64,000 nt of DNA from Sympetrum striolatum. Lineage: Eukaryota > Arthropoda > Insecta > Odonata > Libellulidae. The notes beneath the pieces are model-generated. The model saw nothing but the letters and a program-made list of their open reading frames with translations, was not told the origin of the DNA and did not search any database. Within the stretch, counting starts at the first letter, position 1, and every line of letters starts with the position of its first letter. The DNA lies in assembly GCA_947579665.1 (NCBI GenBank), contig CANPUZ010000059.1, positions 1 to 64,000 on the forward strand. Reading direction: 5' to 3'. The position numbers and the translations under genes were made by a program. Shown here piece after piece: positions 14,006-24,600 of the stretch.

Positions 14006-16456
14006 ACCGAAAAAAGGGACGATAACGGATAATTTTAGCGAAATTTCTATTTTTGTCCTCTATTTACTCGATTTTTTTCCTCATTTTACGACGAAATAAC
14101 CGAAAAAAGGGACCAAAATGACTAATTTGAGCGAAATTTTATTTTTTTCCTCAATTTCCTCGTTTTTCTTCATCATTTTATCACGAAATTACCGAAAAAA
14201 GGGACGAAAACGGAAAATTTTATCGAAATTTAATTTTTTTCCTCAATTTACTCGTTTTTTTCCTCATTTTATGACGAAATTACCAAAAAAGGGACGGTAA
14301 CGGATAATTTTAGTGAAATTTTTATTTTTTCCTCTATTTACTCGTTTTTTTTCCTCATTTAATGTCGAAATTACCGAAAAAAAGGAACGAAAACGGATAA
14401 TTTAATCGAAAGTTTTATTTTTTCCTCTATTTGCTCGTTTTTTTTTTCATTTCATGACGAAATTACCGAAAAAAGGGACGAAAACGGATAATTTTAGCGA
14501 AAATTTTATTTTTTTCCTCAATTCACTCGTTTTTCTTCATCATTTTATCACGAAATTGCCGAAAAAAGGGACGATAACGGATAATTTTAGCGAAATTTCT
14601 ATTTACCTCTATTTACCCGTTTTTTTCCTCATTTTATGACGAAATTACCGAAAAAAGGGTCGATATCGGATAATTTTAGCGAAATTTTTATTTTTTTTTC
14701 AATTTAGTCATTTTTTTTCCTCATTTTATGTCGAAATTAACGATAAAAAGGACAAAAACGGATAATTTTTGCGAAATTTCTATTTTTTCCTCTATTAACT
14801 CGTTTTTTTCCTCATTTTATATCGAAATTACCGTGAAAAGGGACGAAAATGGATAATTTTAGCGAAATTTCAATTTTTTTCCTCTATTTACTCGTTTTTT
14901 TTCCTCATTTTATGACGAAATTACCGAAAAAAGGGACGATAACGGATAATTTTAGCGAAATTTCTATTTTTGTCCTCTATTTACTCGATTTTTTTCCTCA
15001 TTTTACGACGAAATAACCGAAAAAAGGGACGAAAATGGATAATTTGAGCGAAATTTTTATTTTTTTCCTCAATTTACTCGTTTTTCTTCATCATTTTATG
15101 ACGAAATTACCGAAAAAAGGGCCGAAAACGGATAATTTTAGCGAAATTTCTATTTTTTCCTTTATTTACTCGTTTTTTCCTCATTTTATGACGAAATTAC
15201 CGAACAAAGGGACGAAAACGGATAATTTTAGCGAAATTTCTATTTTTTCCTCCATTTACTCGTTTTTTTCCTCATTTTATGACGAAATTACCGAAAAAAA
15301 TTATGAAAATGGATAATTTTAGCAAAATATCTATTTTTCCCTCTATTTACTCTTTTTTTTCCTCATTTTATGACGAAATTACCGAAAATAGGGACGAAAA
15401 CGGATAATTTTAGCGAAATTTCTATTTTTTCCTCTATTTACCCGTTTTTTTCCTCATTTTATGACGAAATTACCGAAAAAAGGGCCGAAAACGGATAATT
15501 TTAGCGAAATTTCTATTTTTTCCTTTATTTACTCCATTTTTTCTCATTTTATGACGAAATTACCGAAAAAAGGGTCGATATCGGATAATTTTAGCGAAAT
15601 TTCTATTTTTTCCTCTATTTTCTCCTCCTTTTACCTCATTTTATGACGAAATTACCGAAAAATGGCCGAGAACGGATAACTTTCGCGAAATTTCTATTTT
15701 TTCCTCTATGTACTCGTTTTTTTTCCTCATTATATGACGAAATTACAGAAAAAAGGGCCGAAAACGGATAATTTTAGCGAAATTTTTATTTTTTTTTCTC
15801 TATTTACTCGTTTTTTTTCCTCATTTTATGACGATTTTACCAAAAGAAGGGACGAAAACGGATAATTTTAGCGAAATTTCTATTTTTTCCTCAATTTGCT
15901 CGTTTTTTTCGCTCATTTTATGAAGAAATTACCGAAAAAAGGGACGAAAAAGGATAATTTTAGCGAAATTTTAATTTTTTTCTTCAATTTACTCGTTTTC
16001 TTCATCATTTTATCACGAAATTACCGAAAAAAGGGACGAAAACGGAAAATTTTAGCGAAATTTCTATTTTTTTCCTCAAATTTACTCGTTTTTTTCCTCA
16101 TTTTATGACGAAATTACCAAAAAAGGGACGAAAACCGATAATTTTATCGAAATTTTTATTTTTTTCCTCTATTTACTCGTTTTTTTCCTCATTTCATGAC
16201 GAAATTACCGAAAAAAGAGTTCAAAACGGATAATTTTAGCAAAATTTCAATTTTTTTCCTCCATTTGCTCGTTTTTTTCTTCATTTTATGACGAAATTAC
16301 CGTAAAAAGGGACGAAAACGGAGAATTTTAGCGAAATTTTTATTTTTTTCCTCAATTTACTCGTTTTTCTTCATCATTTTATCACGAAATTACCGAAAAA
16401 AGGGACGAAAACGGATAATTTTAACGAAATGACTATTTTTTTCCTCTATTTGCTCG

Positions 16457-16461
16457 TTTTT
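16457..16461 (+). other. Left flank of insertion: interrupted T-tract
   Basis: The satellite monomer stops after CTCTATTTGCTCG and five Ts. Intact monomers of this variant (for example near 433-440) carry eight Ts followed by CTTCATTTTAT, which is how the array resumes at 18691. Five plus eight Ts against an expected eight is compatible with a 5-bp TTTTT target-site duplication. In a homopolymer this cannot be told from slippage. Confidence 0.5.
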
Positions 16462-16492
16462 ACTTTCTCCATATACGAAGTATAGAGAAAGT
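16462..16492. repeat. Terminal hairpin of element unit 1 (TIR at 16462-16475)
   Basis: ACTTTCTC pairs with GAGAAAGT and, inside it, TATAC pairs with GTATA around a GAA loop. This gives a 13-bp stem with a two-base bulge. The first 14 bases also form the left terminal inverted repeat matched at 18657-18670. The motif may be recognised by a transposase or be the folded end of the element, but that role is inferred. Confidence 0.75.
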
Positions 16493-16584
16493 ATTGTTTT
16501 CATGAAAAAATTCGACTTCGAGATTTCAACGGAAATACACGTTTTGGGGTCCCTAGAACACGTTTTGATCATTTTCTGAATGAT
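16493..16584. repeat. Conserved leader of element unit 1
   Basis: This segment follows the hairpin and precedes the GT microsatellite. It matches 18011-18102 with about six differences in roughly 100 bases and shares TTTTGGGGTCCCTAGAACAC. There is no convincing coding frame in it: the minus-strand frame seen here runs straight into the microsatellite as a His-Thr repeat. Confidence 0.75.
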
Positions 16585-16672
16585 GTCTGTGTGTATGTGT
16601 GTCTGTGTGTGTGTTTGTTTGTGTGTGTGTGTGTGTGTGTGTGTGAGTGTGTGTGTGTGTATGTGTGTGTGT
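16585..16672. repeat. GT microsatellite, unit 1
   Basis: An imperfect (GT)n run of about 88 bp interrupted by single A, C and T substitutions. It sits at the same position of the element unit as the shorter run at 18103-18152. Microsatellites at a fixed internal position are common in non-autonomous elements and here grew or shrank independently. Confidence 0.95.
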
Positions 16673-16678
16673 GATAAT

Positions 16679-16995
16679 GGGCGTTCTAACTCGAAAACTA
16701 AAAGTCGTATCAATACCAAACTTCATATATAGTACTGTTGTGTGTGCTGTCAGAGTTGATTAGTTTTTGGAGTAAATCCGTTAACCGGTAGTCGAGCTTC
16801 ATTCTACAAAGCTCATTTCCGGTTTTCAAAATATCTCCATAAATATGATATTTAGGTATATACTATTAATTATAAATGTTTTAGAAAATTTATCTTACTA
16901 TAACTTTTGTATGAAACATACTTTTATATCACCGATTGTTTAGGAGTTATTCATGAAATACCGATAAACCGGAATTTGCTTAGTATGTACTTTGT
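16679..16995. repeat. 317-bp subrepeat, copy 1
   Basis: It begins GGGCGTTCTAACTCGAAAAC and contains the well-preserved core ATATGATATTTAGGTATATA and a terminal GAAATACCGATAAACCGGAA. It is followed directly by copy 2 at a spacing of 317 bp. No function or family is recognised. Confidence 0.8.
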
Positions 16996-17313
16996 GGGCG
17001 CTCTCACATGAAAACTATTTGTCGTTTCAACACCAAATTTCATGTATATTACTTTGGTTGTTGTGATTAGAGTTTATTATTTTTTAGAGTATATCATTGA
17101 ACCGGAAGTTGAGCTTTACTCTTCGAAGCTTATTTCCGATTTTGCAAAATACCTCTATAAATATGATATTTAGGTATATACTATTATTTTTAAAAGTTTT
17201 AGAAAAATAACTCTACTACACCTTTTGTATTAAACATATTTTTGTATCACTGATTGTTTAGGAGTTATTCGTGAAATACCGATAAACCGGAAGTTGCTAA
17301 TTATTCACTTTGT
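16996..17313. repeat. 317-bp subrepeat, copy 2
   Basis: It begins GGGCGCTCTCACATGAAAAC and carries the same core and terminal segments as copy 1, with numerous substitutions. It is clearly homologous but not recently duplicated. Copy 3 follows 318 bp after its start. Confidence 0.8.
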
Positions 17314-17475
17314 GGGCGCTATTACCTGAAAACTATTTGTCGTATCAAAACCAAATTTCGTACATTTTATTTTGGTTGGTGTCATCAGAGTTGATTAGGT
17401 TTTGGAGGATATCGGTTTACCAGAAGTCGATCTTTATTTTTGGAAGCTCATTTCCGTTTTTGAAACATTTCACCA
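17314..17475. repeat. 317-bp subrepeat, copy 3, truncated
   Basis: It begins GGGCGCTATTACCTGAAAAC and follows the repeat through the segment matching CTCATTTCCGTTTTTG. It loses similarity about halfway, before the GATATTTAGG core, and runs into unique sequence. Confidence 0.75.
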
Positions 17476-17979
17476 TTAAACCTTAAGTAGTCTCGTGGGG
17501 TCAATGTGACATCAGGCGTTATATTACCGTCGGGATCACAGAAACTAATGAAGATATTTCAACCAAATTTTCGTTTTGTAAAAATGTTGTCCATGTTATG
17601 ATTATCTGAGGATTTTCTTAATGTCAAGTTATAAGAAGTATGCAATTTTAGCAGTGCTACCAAATTTACTGAAATAAATTTTAATAATTATCTAAACATT
17701 ATTTCAACAATTTTTAAGCACCTATACATAAAATAATTCATAGGTAAGTATCAAAAAAATAATGAACACCATATCATGCATATAAACTGACGAAAATTAA
17801 TATCCAAAACATAAGGTTTCGGGATATTTTAAAGATTTACTGAATATTTTAGGAATGAATCTATAATGTTTAAAATGCTATTACAGTTCACAGAATACCT
17901 TACTAATGCTGACAGAGTAAATATGTGTTGATATAGTTTCAATATAGTAACAAAGAGCTACGCATTAATTTGTTTTTTT
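17476..17979. other. Unique non-coding spacer of the element
   Basis: About 500 bp of AT-rich sequence with no open frame of note, no tandem structure and no similarity to the satellite or to the subrepeats. It ends in a run of seven Ts (17973-17979) directly before the second hairpin, as the satellite T-run does before the first. It may be a unit-1 tail or older host DNA captured between two insertions. Confidence 0.6.
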
Positions 17980-18010
17980 ACTTTCTCCATATACGAAGTA
18001 TAGAGAAAGT
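17980..18010. repeat. Hairpin at start of element unit 2
   Basis: It is identical in all 31 bases to the hairpin at 16462-16492 and, like it, directly follows a T-run. This marks the start of a second unit that ends with the inverted repeat at 18657-18670, so 17980-18670 could be a self-contained short element of 691 bp. Confidence 0.75.
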
Positions 18011-18102
18011 ATTGTTTTCATGAAAAAAATCCACTTCGAGATTTCAACGGAAATACATGTTTTGGGGTCCCTAGAACACGTTTTGACCATTTTCGGAATG
18101 AT
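18011..18102. repeat. Conserved leader of element unit 2
   Basis: This is the second copy of the leader at 16493-16584, about 94 percent identical by eye, placed between the hairpin and the GT run exactly as in unit 1. Confidence 0.75.
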
Positions 18103-18108
18103 GTCTGT

Positions 18109-18142
<34 letters not shown>

Positions 18143-18152
18143 TGTGTGTGTG
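18103..18152. repeat. GT microsatellite, unit 2
   Basis: A GT run of about 50 bp with few interruptions, at the position equivalent to the run at 16585. It is shorter and purer than that of unit 1. Confidence 0.95.
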
Positions 18153-18157
18153 ACAGT

Positions 18158-18482
18158 GGGCGCTCTAACGTGTAAACTATTAGTCGTATCAATACCAAAA
18201 TTCATATATAGTACTGTTGTGTGTGCTGTCAGAGTTGATCAGCTTTTCAAGTAAATCGGTAAACCGGAAGTCGAGCTTCATACTTCAAAGCTCATTTCCG
18301 GTTTTCAAAATATCTTCATAAATATGATATTTAGGTATATACTATTACTTATAAAACTTTTATAAAATATTATATACTATGACTTTTGCATGAAATATAT
18401 TTTTGTATCACTGATTGTGTAGGAGTGATTCGTGAAATACTGAGAAAATGAAGTTGCTAATTATCTACGTTGTGGTGGCTCT
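18158..18482. repeat. 317-bp subrepeat, copy 4 (unit 2)
   Basis: It begins GGGCGCTCTAACGTGTAAAC and is closest to copy 1 of unit 1, sharing TAGTACTGTTGTGTGTGCTG. Only one subrepeat is present in this unit, against two and a half in unit 1. Confidence 0.8.
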
Positions 18483-18656
18483 GGGCGCTGGGGCGAAAGG
18501 CCACTTCATCGTTTTTCATCGAAAAGGTCCCGAAAAGCATTATTTATAATGATTGGGACGTAAAAGATGATAATATATAAATTAATCACTCATCTTCAAA
18601 GTTTAGATGGAATAAGGAGTTCAAAATTACTGTCGTAGATAAATATTTACATCTTA
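18483..18656. other. Unit 2 tail, non-coding
   Basis: It starts with another GGGCGCTGGGGCG but does not continue as a subrepeat. Locally it is more GC-rich (to about 18530), then AT-rich up to the right inverted repeat. No gene or RNA structure is recognised. Confidence 0.5.
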
Positions 18657-18670
18657 TATATGGAGAAAGT
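18657..18670. repeat. Right terminal inverted repeat
   Basis: TATATGGAGAAAGT is the exact reverse complement of the first 14 bases of the element at 16462-16475, and of 17980-17993. Confidence 0.8.
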
Positions 18671-18690
18671 CATGTGCTGGCCACATCAGA
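18671..18690. other. 20-bp non-satellite tail with a small palindrome
   Basis: Between the right inverted repeat and the resuming satellite T-run lie 20 bases containing ATGTG and CACAT arms around CTGGC. They are not satellite sequence, so either the true element end lies at 18690 or this is filler DNA from the insertion event. Confidence 0.6.
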
Positions 18691-21600
18691 TTTTTTTTCT
18701 TCATTTTATCTCGAAATTACCGAAAAAAGGGACGAAAACGGAGAATTTTAGCGAAATTTTTATATTTTTCCTCAATTTACTATTTTTTCTTCATCATTTT
18801 ATCAGGAAATTACCGAAAAAATGGACGAAAACGGATAATTTTATCGATATTTTTAATTTTTTCCTCTATTTACTCGATTTTTTTCTTCATTTTATGACGA
18901 AATTACCGAAAAAAGGGACGAAAACGGATAATTTTAGCGAAATTTCTATTTTTTTCCTCTATTTGCTCGTTTATTTTCTTCATTTTATCACGAAATTACC
19001 GAAAAAAGGGACGAAATCGGATAATTTTAGCGAAATTTCTATTTTTTCCTCTATTTACCCGTTTTTTCCTCATTTTATGACTAAATTACCGAAGAAAGGG
19101 CCGAAAACGGATAATTTTAGCGAAATTTCTATATTTTCCTTTATTTACTCCATTTTTTCTCATTTTATGACGAAATTACCGAAAAAAGGGTCGATATCGG
19201 ATAATTTTAGCGAAATTTCTATTTTTTCCTCTATTTACTCGTCCTTTTTCCTCATTTTATGACGAAATAACCGAAAAAATGGCCGAAAACGGATAATTTT
19301 CGAGAAATTTCTATTTTTCCTCTATTTACTCGTTTTTTTTCCTCATTATATGACGAAATTACAGAAAAAAGTGCCGAAAACAGATAATTTTAGCGAAATT
19401 TTTATTTTTTTTTCCTCCATTTACTCGTTTTTTTTTCCTCATTTTATGACGATTTTACCAAAAAAAGGGACGAAAACGGATAATTTTAGCGAAATTTCTA
19501 TTTTTTCCTCAATTTGCTCGTTTTTTTTCCTCATTTTATGAAGAAATTACCGAAAAAAGGGACGAAAAAGGAAAATTTTAGCGAAATTTCTATTTTTTTC
19601 CTCCATTTGCTCGTTTTTTTTCTTCATTTTATGACGAAATTACCGTAAAAAGGGACGAAAACGGAGAATTTTAGCGAAATTTTTATTTTTTTCCTCAATT
19701 TACTAATTTTTCTTCATCATTTTATCACGAAATTATTGAAAAAAGGGACGAAAACGGATAATTTTTACGAAATTTCTATTTTTTTCTTCTATTTACTCGT
19801 TTTTTTCCTCATTTCATGACGAAATTACCGAAAAAATGGACGAAAACGGATAATTTTAGCGAAATTTTTATTTTTTTCCTCAATTTACTAGTTTTTCTTC
19901 ATCATTTTATCACGAAATTACCGAAAAAAGGGACGAAAACGGATAATTTTAGCGAAATTTTTATTTTTTTCCTCAATTTACTCGTTTTTCTTCATCATTT
20001 TATCTAGAAATTACCGAAAAAAGGGACGATAATGGATAATTCTAGCGAAATTTCTATTTTTTCCTCAACTCGTTTTTTTTCCTCATTTTATGTCGAAATT
20101 ACCGAAAAAACGGACGAAAACGGATAATTTTAACGAAATTTTATTTTTTTCCTCTATTTACTCGTTTTTTTCCTCATTTCATGACGAAATTACGAAAAAA
20201 GGGACGAAAACGGATAATTTTAGCGAAATTTCAATTTTTTCCCTCTATATGCTCGATTTTTTCTTCATTTTATGACGAAATTACCGGAAAAAGGGACGAA
20301 AACGGATAATTTTAGCGAAATTTTTATTTTTTTTCTGAATTTACTCGTTTTTCTTCATCATTTTATCACGAAATTATCGAAAAAAGGGACGAAAACGGAT
20401 AATTTTAACGAAATTTCTATTTTTTTCCTCTATTTACTCGTTTTTTTTCCTCATTTTATGACGAAATTACCGAATAAAGGGACGAAAACGGATAATTTTA
20501 GCGAAATTTCTATATTTTCCTCAATTTGCTCGTTTTTTTTTCCTCATTTTATGACGAAATTACCGATAAAATGGATGAAAACGGATAATTTTAACGAAAT
20601 TTTAATTTTTTTCCTCTATTTACTCGATATTTTTCCTCATTTTATGACGTAATTACCGAAAAAAGGGATGAAAACGGATAATTTTAGCGAAATATCTATT
20701 TTTCCTCTATTTACTCTTTTTTTTCCTCATTTTATGACGAAATTACCGAAAAAAGGAACGAAAACGGATAATTTTAGCGAAATTTCTATTTTTGCTCTAT
20801 TTACCCGTTTTTTTCCTCATTTTCTGACTAAATTATCGAAAAAAGGGCCGAAAACGGATAATTTATGCGAAATTTCTATATTTTCCTTTATTTACTCCTT
20901 TTTTTTCCTCATTATATGACGAAATTACAGAAAAAAGGGCCGAAAACGGATAATTTTAGCGAAATTTTTATTTTTTTTTCCACTATTTACTCGTTTTTTT
21001 TCCTCATTTTATGACGATTTTACCAAAAAAAATGGACGAAAACGGATAATTTTACCGAAATTTCTATTTTTTCCTCTATTTACTCGTTTTTTCCTCATTT
21101 TATGACGAAATTACCGAAAAAAGGGACGAAAACGGATAATTTTAGCGAAATTTCTATTTTTTCCTCAATTTGCTTTTTTTTTTCCTCATTTTATGAAGAA
21201 ATTACCGAAAAAAGGGACGAAAAAGGATAATTTTAGCGAAATTTTAATTTTTTTCTTCAATTTACTCGTTTTCTTCATCATTTTATCACGAAATTACCGA
21301 AAAAAGGGACGAAAACGGAAAATTTTAGCGAAATTTCTATTTTTTTCCTCAAATTTACTCGTTTTTTTCCTCATTTTATGACGGAATTAACGAAAAAAGG
21401 GACGAAAACGGATAATTTTAGCGAAATTTCTATTTTTTCCACTATTTACTCGTTGTCTTTCCTCATTTTATATCGAAATTACCGAAAAAAGGGTCGAAAG
21501 AGGATAATTTTATCGAAATTTGTATTTTTTTCCTCTATTTACTCGTTTTTTTCCTCATTTCAAGACGAATTTACCGAAAAAAGGGTTGAAAATGAATAAT

Positions 21601-24600
21601 TTTAGCGAAATTTCAATTTTTTTCCTCCATTTGCTCGTTTTTTTTCTTCACTTAATGACGAAATTACCGTAAAAAGAGACGAAAACGGAGAATTTTAGCG
21701 AAATTTTTACTTTTTTCCTCAATTTACTCGTTTTTCTTCATCATTTTATCACGAAATTACCGAAAAAAAGGAAAGAAAACGGATAATTTTAACGAAATTT
21801 CTATTTACTTCCTGTATTTACTCGATTTTTTCCACATTCTATGACGAAATTACCAAATAAAGGGACGAAAAAACGGATAATTTTTGCGAAATTTTTATAT
21901 TTTTCCTCAATTTACTATTTTTTCTTCATCATTTTATCAGGAAATTACCGAAAAATTGGACGAAAACGGATAATTTTAGCGATATTTTTAATTTTTTCCT
22001 CTATTTACTCGATTTTTTTCTTCATTTTATGACGAAATTACCGAAAAAAGGGACGAAAACGGATAATTTTATCGAAATTACTATTTTTTTTCCTCTATTT
22101 GCTCGTTTTTTTTCTTTATTTTATTACGAAATTACCGAAAAAAGGGACCAAAACGGATAATTTTAGCTAAATTTCTATTTTTACCTCTATTTACTCGTTT
22201 TTTTTCCTCATTTTATGTCGAAATTACCGAAAAAAGGGACGAAAACGGATAATTTTAGCGAAATATTTATTTTTTTCCTCAATTTACTCGTTTTTCTTCA
22301 TCATTTTATTACGAAATTACCGAATAAAGGGACGATAACGGATAATTTTAGCGAAATTTCTATTTTTTCCTCAACTCGTTTTTTTTTCCTCATTTAAGAC
22401 GAAATTACCGAATAAAGGGACGAAAACGGATATTTTAGCGAAAATTTTATTTTTTTCCTCAATTTACTATTTTTTCTTCATCATTTTATCAGGAAATTAC
22501 CGAAAAAATGGACGAAAACGGTAAATTTTAGCGAAATTTTTAATTTTTTCCTCTATTTACTCGATTATTTTCCTCATTTTATGACGTAATTACCAAAAAA
22601 AATGATGAAAACAGATAATTTTAGCGAAATATCTATTTTTTCCTCTATTTACTCTTTTTTTTCCTCATTTTATGACGAAATTACCGAAAAAAGGAACGAA
22701 AACGGATAATTTTAGCGAAATTTCTATTTTTTCCTCTATTTACCCGTTTTTTTCCTCATTTTCTGACTAAATTACCGAAAAAAAGGCCGAAAACGGATAA
22801 TTTTTGCGAAATTTCTATATTTTCCTTTATTTACTCCAATTTTTCTCATTTTATGACGAAATTACCGAAAAAAGGGTCGATATCGGATAATTTTACCGAA
22901 ATTACTATTTTTTTCCTCTATTTGCTCGTTTTTTTTCTTCAATTTATGACGAAATTACCGAAAAATTGGACGAAAACGGAGAATTTCAGCGAAAATTTTA
23001 TTTTTTTCCTCTATTTACTCGTTTTTTCCTCATTTCATGACGAAATTACGAAAAAAGGGACGAAAACGGATAATTTTAGCGAAATTTCTATTTTTTTCCT
23101 CTATATGCTCGATTTTTTCTTAATTTTATGACGAAATTACCGGAAAAAGGGACGAAAACGGATAATTTTAGCGAAATTTTTATTTTTTTTCTGAATTTAC
23201 TCGTTTTTCTTCATCATTTTATCACGAAATTATCGAAAAAAGGGACGAAAACGGATAATTTTAACGAAATTTCTATTTTTTTCCTCTATTTACTCGATTA
23301 TTTTCCACATTTTATGACGAAATTACCGAATAAAGGGACGAAAACGGATATTTTTGCGAAATTTTTATTTTTTTCCTCAATTTACTATTTTTTCTTCATC
23401 ATTTTATCAGGAAATTACCGAAAAAATGGACGAAAACGGTAAATTTTAGCGAAATTTTTAATTTTTTCCTCTATTTACTCGATTATTTTCCTCATTTTAT
23501 GACATAATTACCAAAAAAAATGATGAAAACAGATAATTTTAGCGAAATATCTATTTTTTCCTCTATTTGCTCGTTTTTTTTCTTCATTTTATCACGAAAT
23601 TACCGAAAAAAGGGACCAAAACGGATAATTTTAGCTAAATTTCTATTTTTACCTCTATTTACTCGTTTTTTTTCCTCATTTAAGACGAAATTACCGAATA
23701 AAGGGACGAAAACGGATATTTTAGCGAAAATTTTATTTTTTTCCTCTATTTACTCGTTTTTTTCCTCATTTCATGACGAAATTACGAAAAAAGGGACGAA
23801 AACGGATAATTTTAGCGAAATTTCTATTTTTTTCCTCTATATGCTCGATTTTTTCTTAATTTTATGACGAAATTACCGGAAAAAGGGACGAAAACGGATA
23901 ATTTTAGCGAAATTTTTATTTTTTTTCTGAATTTACTCGTTTTTCTTCATCATTTTATCACGAAATTATCGAAAAAAGGGACGAAAACGGATAATTTTAA
24001 CGAAATTTCTATTTTTTTCCTCTATTTACTCGATTTTATTCCACATTTTATGACGAAATTACCGAATAAAGGGACGAAAAAGGATATTTTAGCGAAATTT
24101 TTATTTTTTTCCTCAATTTACTATTTTTTCTTCATCATTTTATCAGGAAATTACCGAAAAAATGGACGAAAACGGTAAATTTTAGCGAAATTTTTAATTT
24201 TTTCCTCTATTTACTCGATTATTTTCCTCATTTTATGACGTAATTACCAAAAAAAATGATGAAAACAGATAATTTTAGCGAAATATCTATTTTTTCCTCT
24301 ATTTACTCGTTTTTTCCTCATTTTATGAAGAAATTACCGGAATAAGGGACGAAAAAGGATAATTTTAGCGAAATTTTAAATTTTTTCTTCAATTTACTCG
24401 TTTTCTTCATCATTTTATCACGAAATTACCGAAAAAAGGGACGAAAACGGAAAATTTTAGCGAAATTTCTATTTTTTTCCTCAAATTTACTCGTTTTTTC
24501 CTCATTTTATGACGGAATTACCGAAAAAAGGGACGAAAACGGATAATTTTAGCGAAATTTCTATTTTTTCCACTATTTACTCGTTGTCTTTCCTCAATTA

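Larger units (their letters stand above)
1..16461 (+). repeat. Satellite array, left arm (about 92-bp monomer)
   Basis: This stretch is an uninterrupted head-to-tail array of an AT-rich monomer of about 90-93 bp and continues past the left window edge. Each monomer carries, in order, the anchors ACGAAATTACCG, an A-run then GGGACGAAAACGG, ATAATTTTAGCGAAATTT, a T-run with CCTCTATTTACTCG, and a second T-run with CCTCATTTTATG. Monomers differ by scattered substitutions and by the length of the two T-runs, and neighbours are less alike than in the right arm. No gene, RNA gene or spacer is visible. The satellite class is certain from the sequence. I do not recognise the family, and its chromosomal role (centromere, pericentromere, subtelomere) is unknown. 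Confidence 0.97.
16462..18690. mobile_element. 2.2-kb non-coding insertion with TIR-like ends
   Basis: This is the only non-satellite DNA in the window. It starts with ACTTTCTCCATATA, and the exact reverse complement TATATGGAGAAAGT lies at 18657-18670, giving 14-bp perfect inverted repeats. Inside are two related units starting at 16462 and 17980. Each has a hairpin, a conserved leader of about 90 bp, a GT microsatellite and about 317-bp subrepeats. No transposase, reverse transcriptase or other plausible coding frame is visible, so it would have to be a non-autonomous element. It splits one satellite monomer at a T-tract without visible loss of monomer sequence. Alternatives are a composite of two nested insertions, or a fragment of a longer dispersed repeat. 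I do not recognise the family, and the strand is arbitrary. Confidence 0.7.

Noticed and set aside
16471..16486. loxP-like arm TATACGAAGT in the element hairpin
   Set aside because: Ten bases agree with a loxP arm but the rest does not, there is no 8-bp spacer with a second arm, and the bases are explained by the small palindrome.
16390..16719. Minus-strand frame with a long His-Thr repeat, and its relative at 17965-18198
   Set aside because: The His-Thr run is the GT microsatellite read on the other strand, and the first frame ends inside satellite monomer sequence. Similarity between the two reflects duplication of the element unit, not coding constraint.
17476..17979. Small RNA or tRNA gene in the unique spacer
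   Set aside because: No cloverleaf, box A/B pair, or promoter-like element could be seen; it is AT-rich and featureless.
16462..18690. Helitron or Tc1/mariner assignment for the insertion
   Set aside because: There is no CTRR end or A-T target as in Helitrons, and no TA duplication on both sides as in Tc1/mariner. No coding domain exists to decide.
18660..19262. 200-codon open frame as a gene
   Set aside because: It begins in the last bases of the inserted element and continues through ordinary satellite monomers; an accidental fusion.
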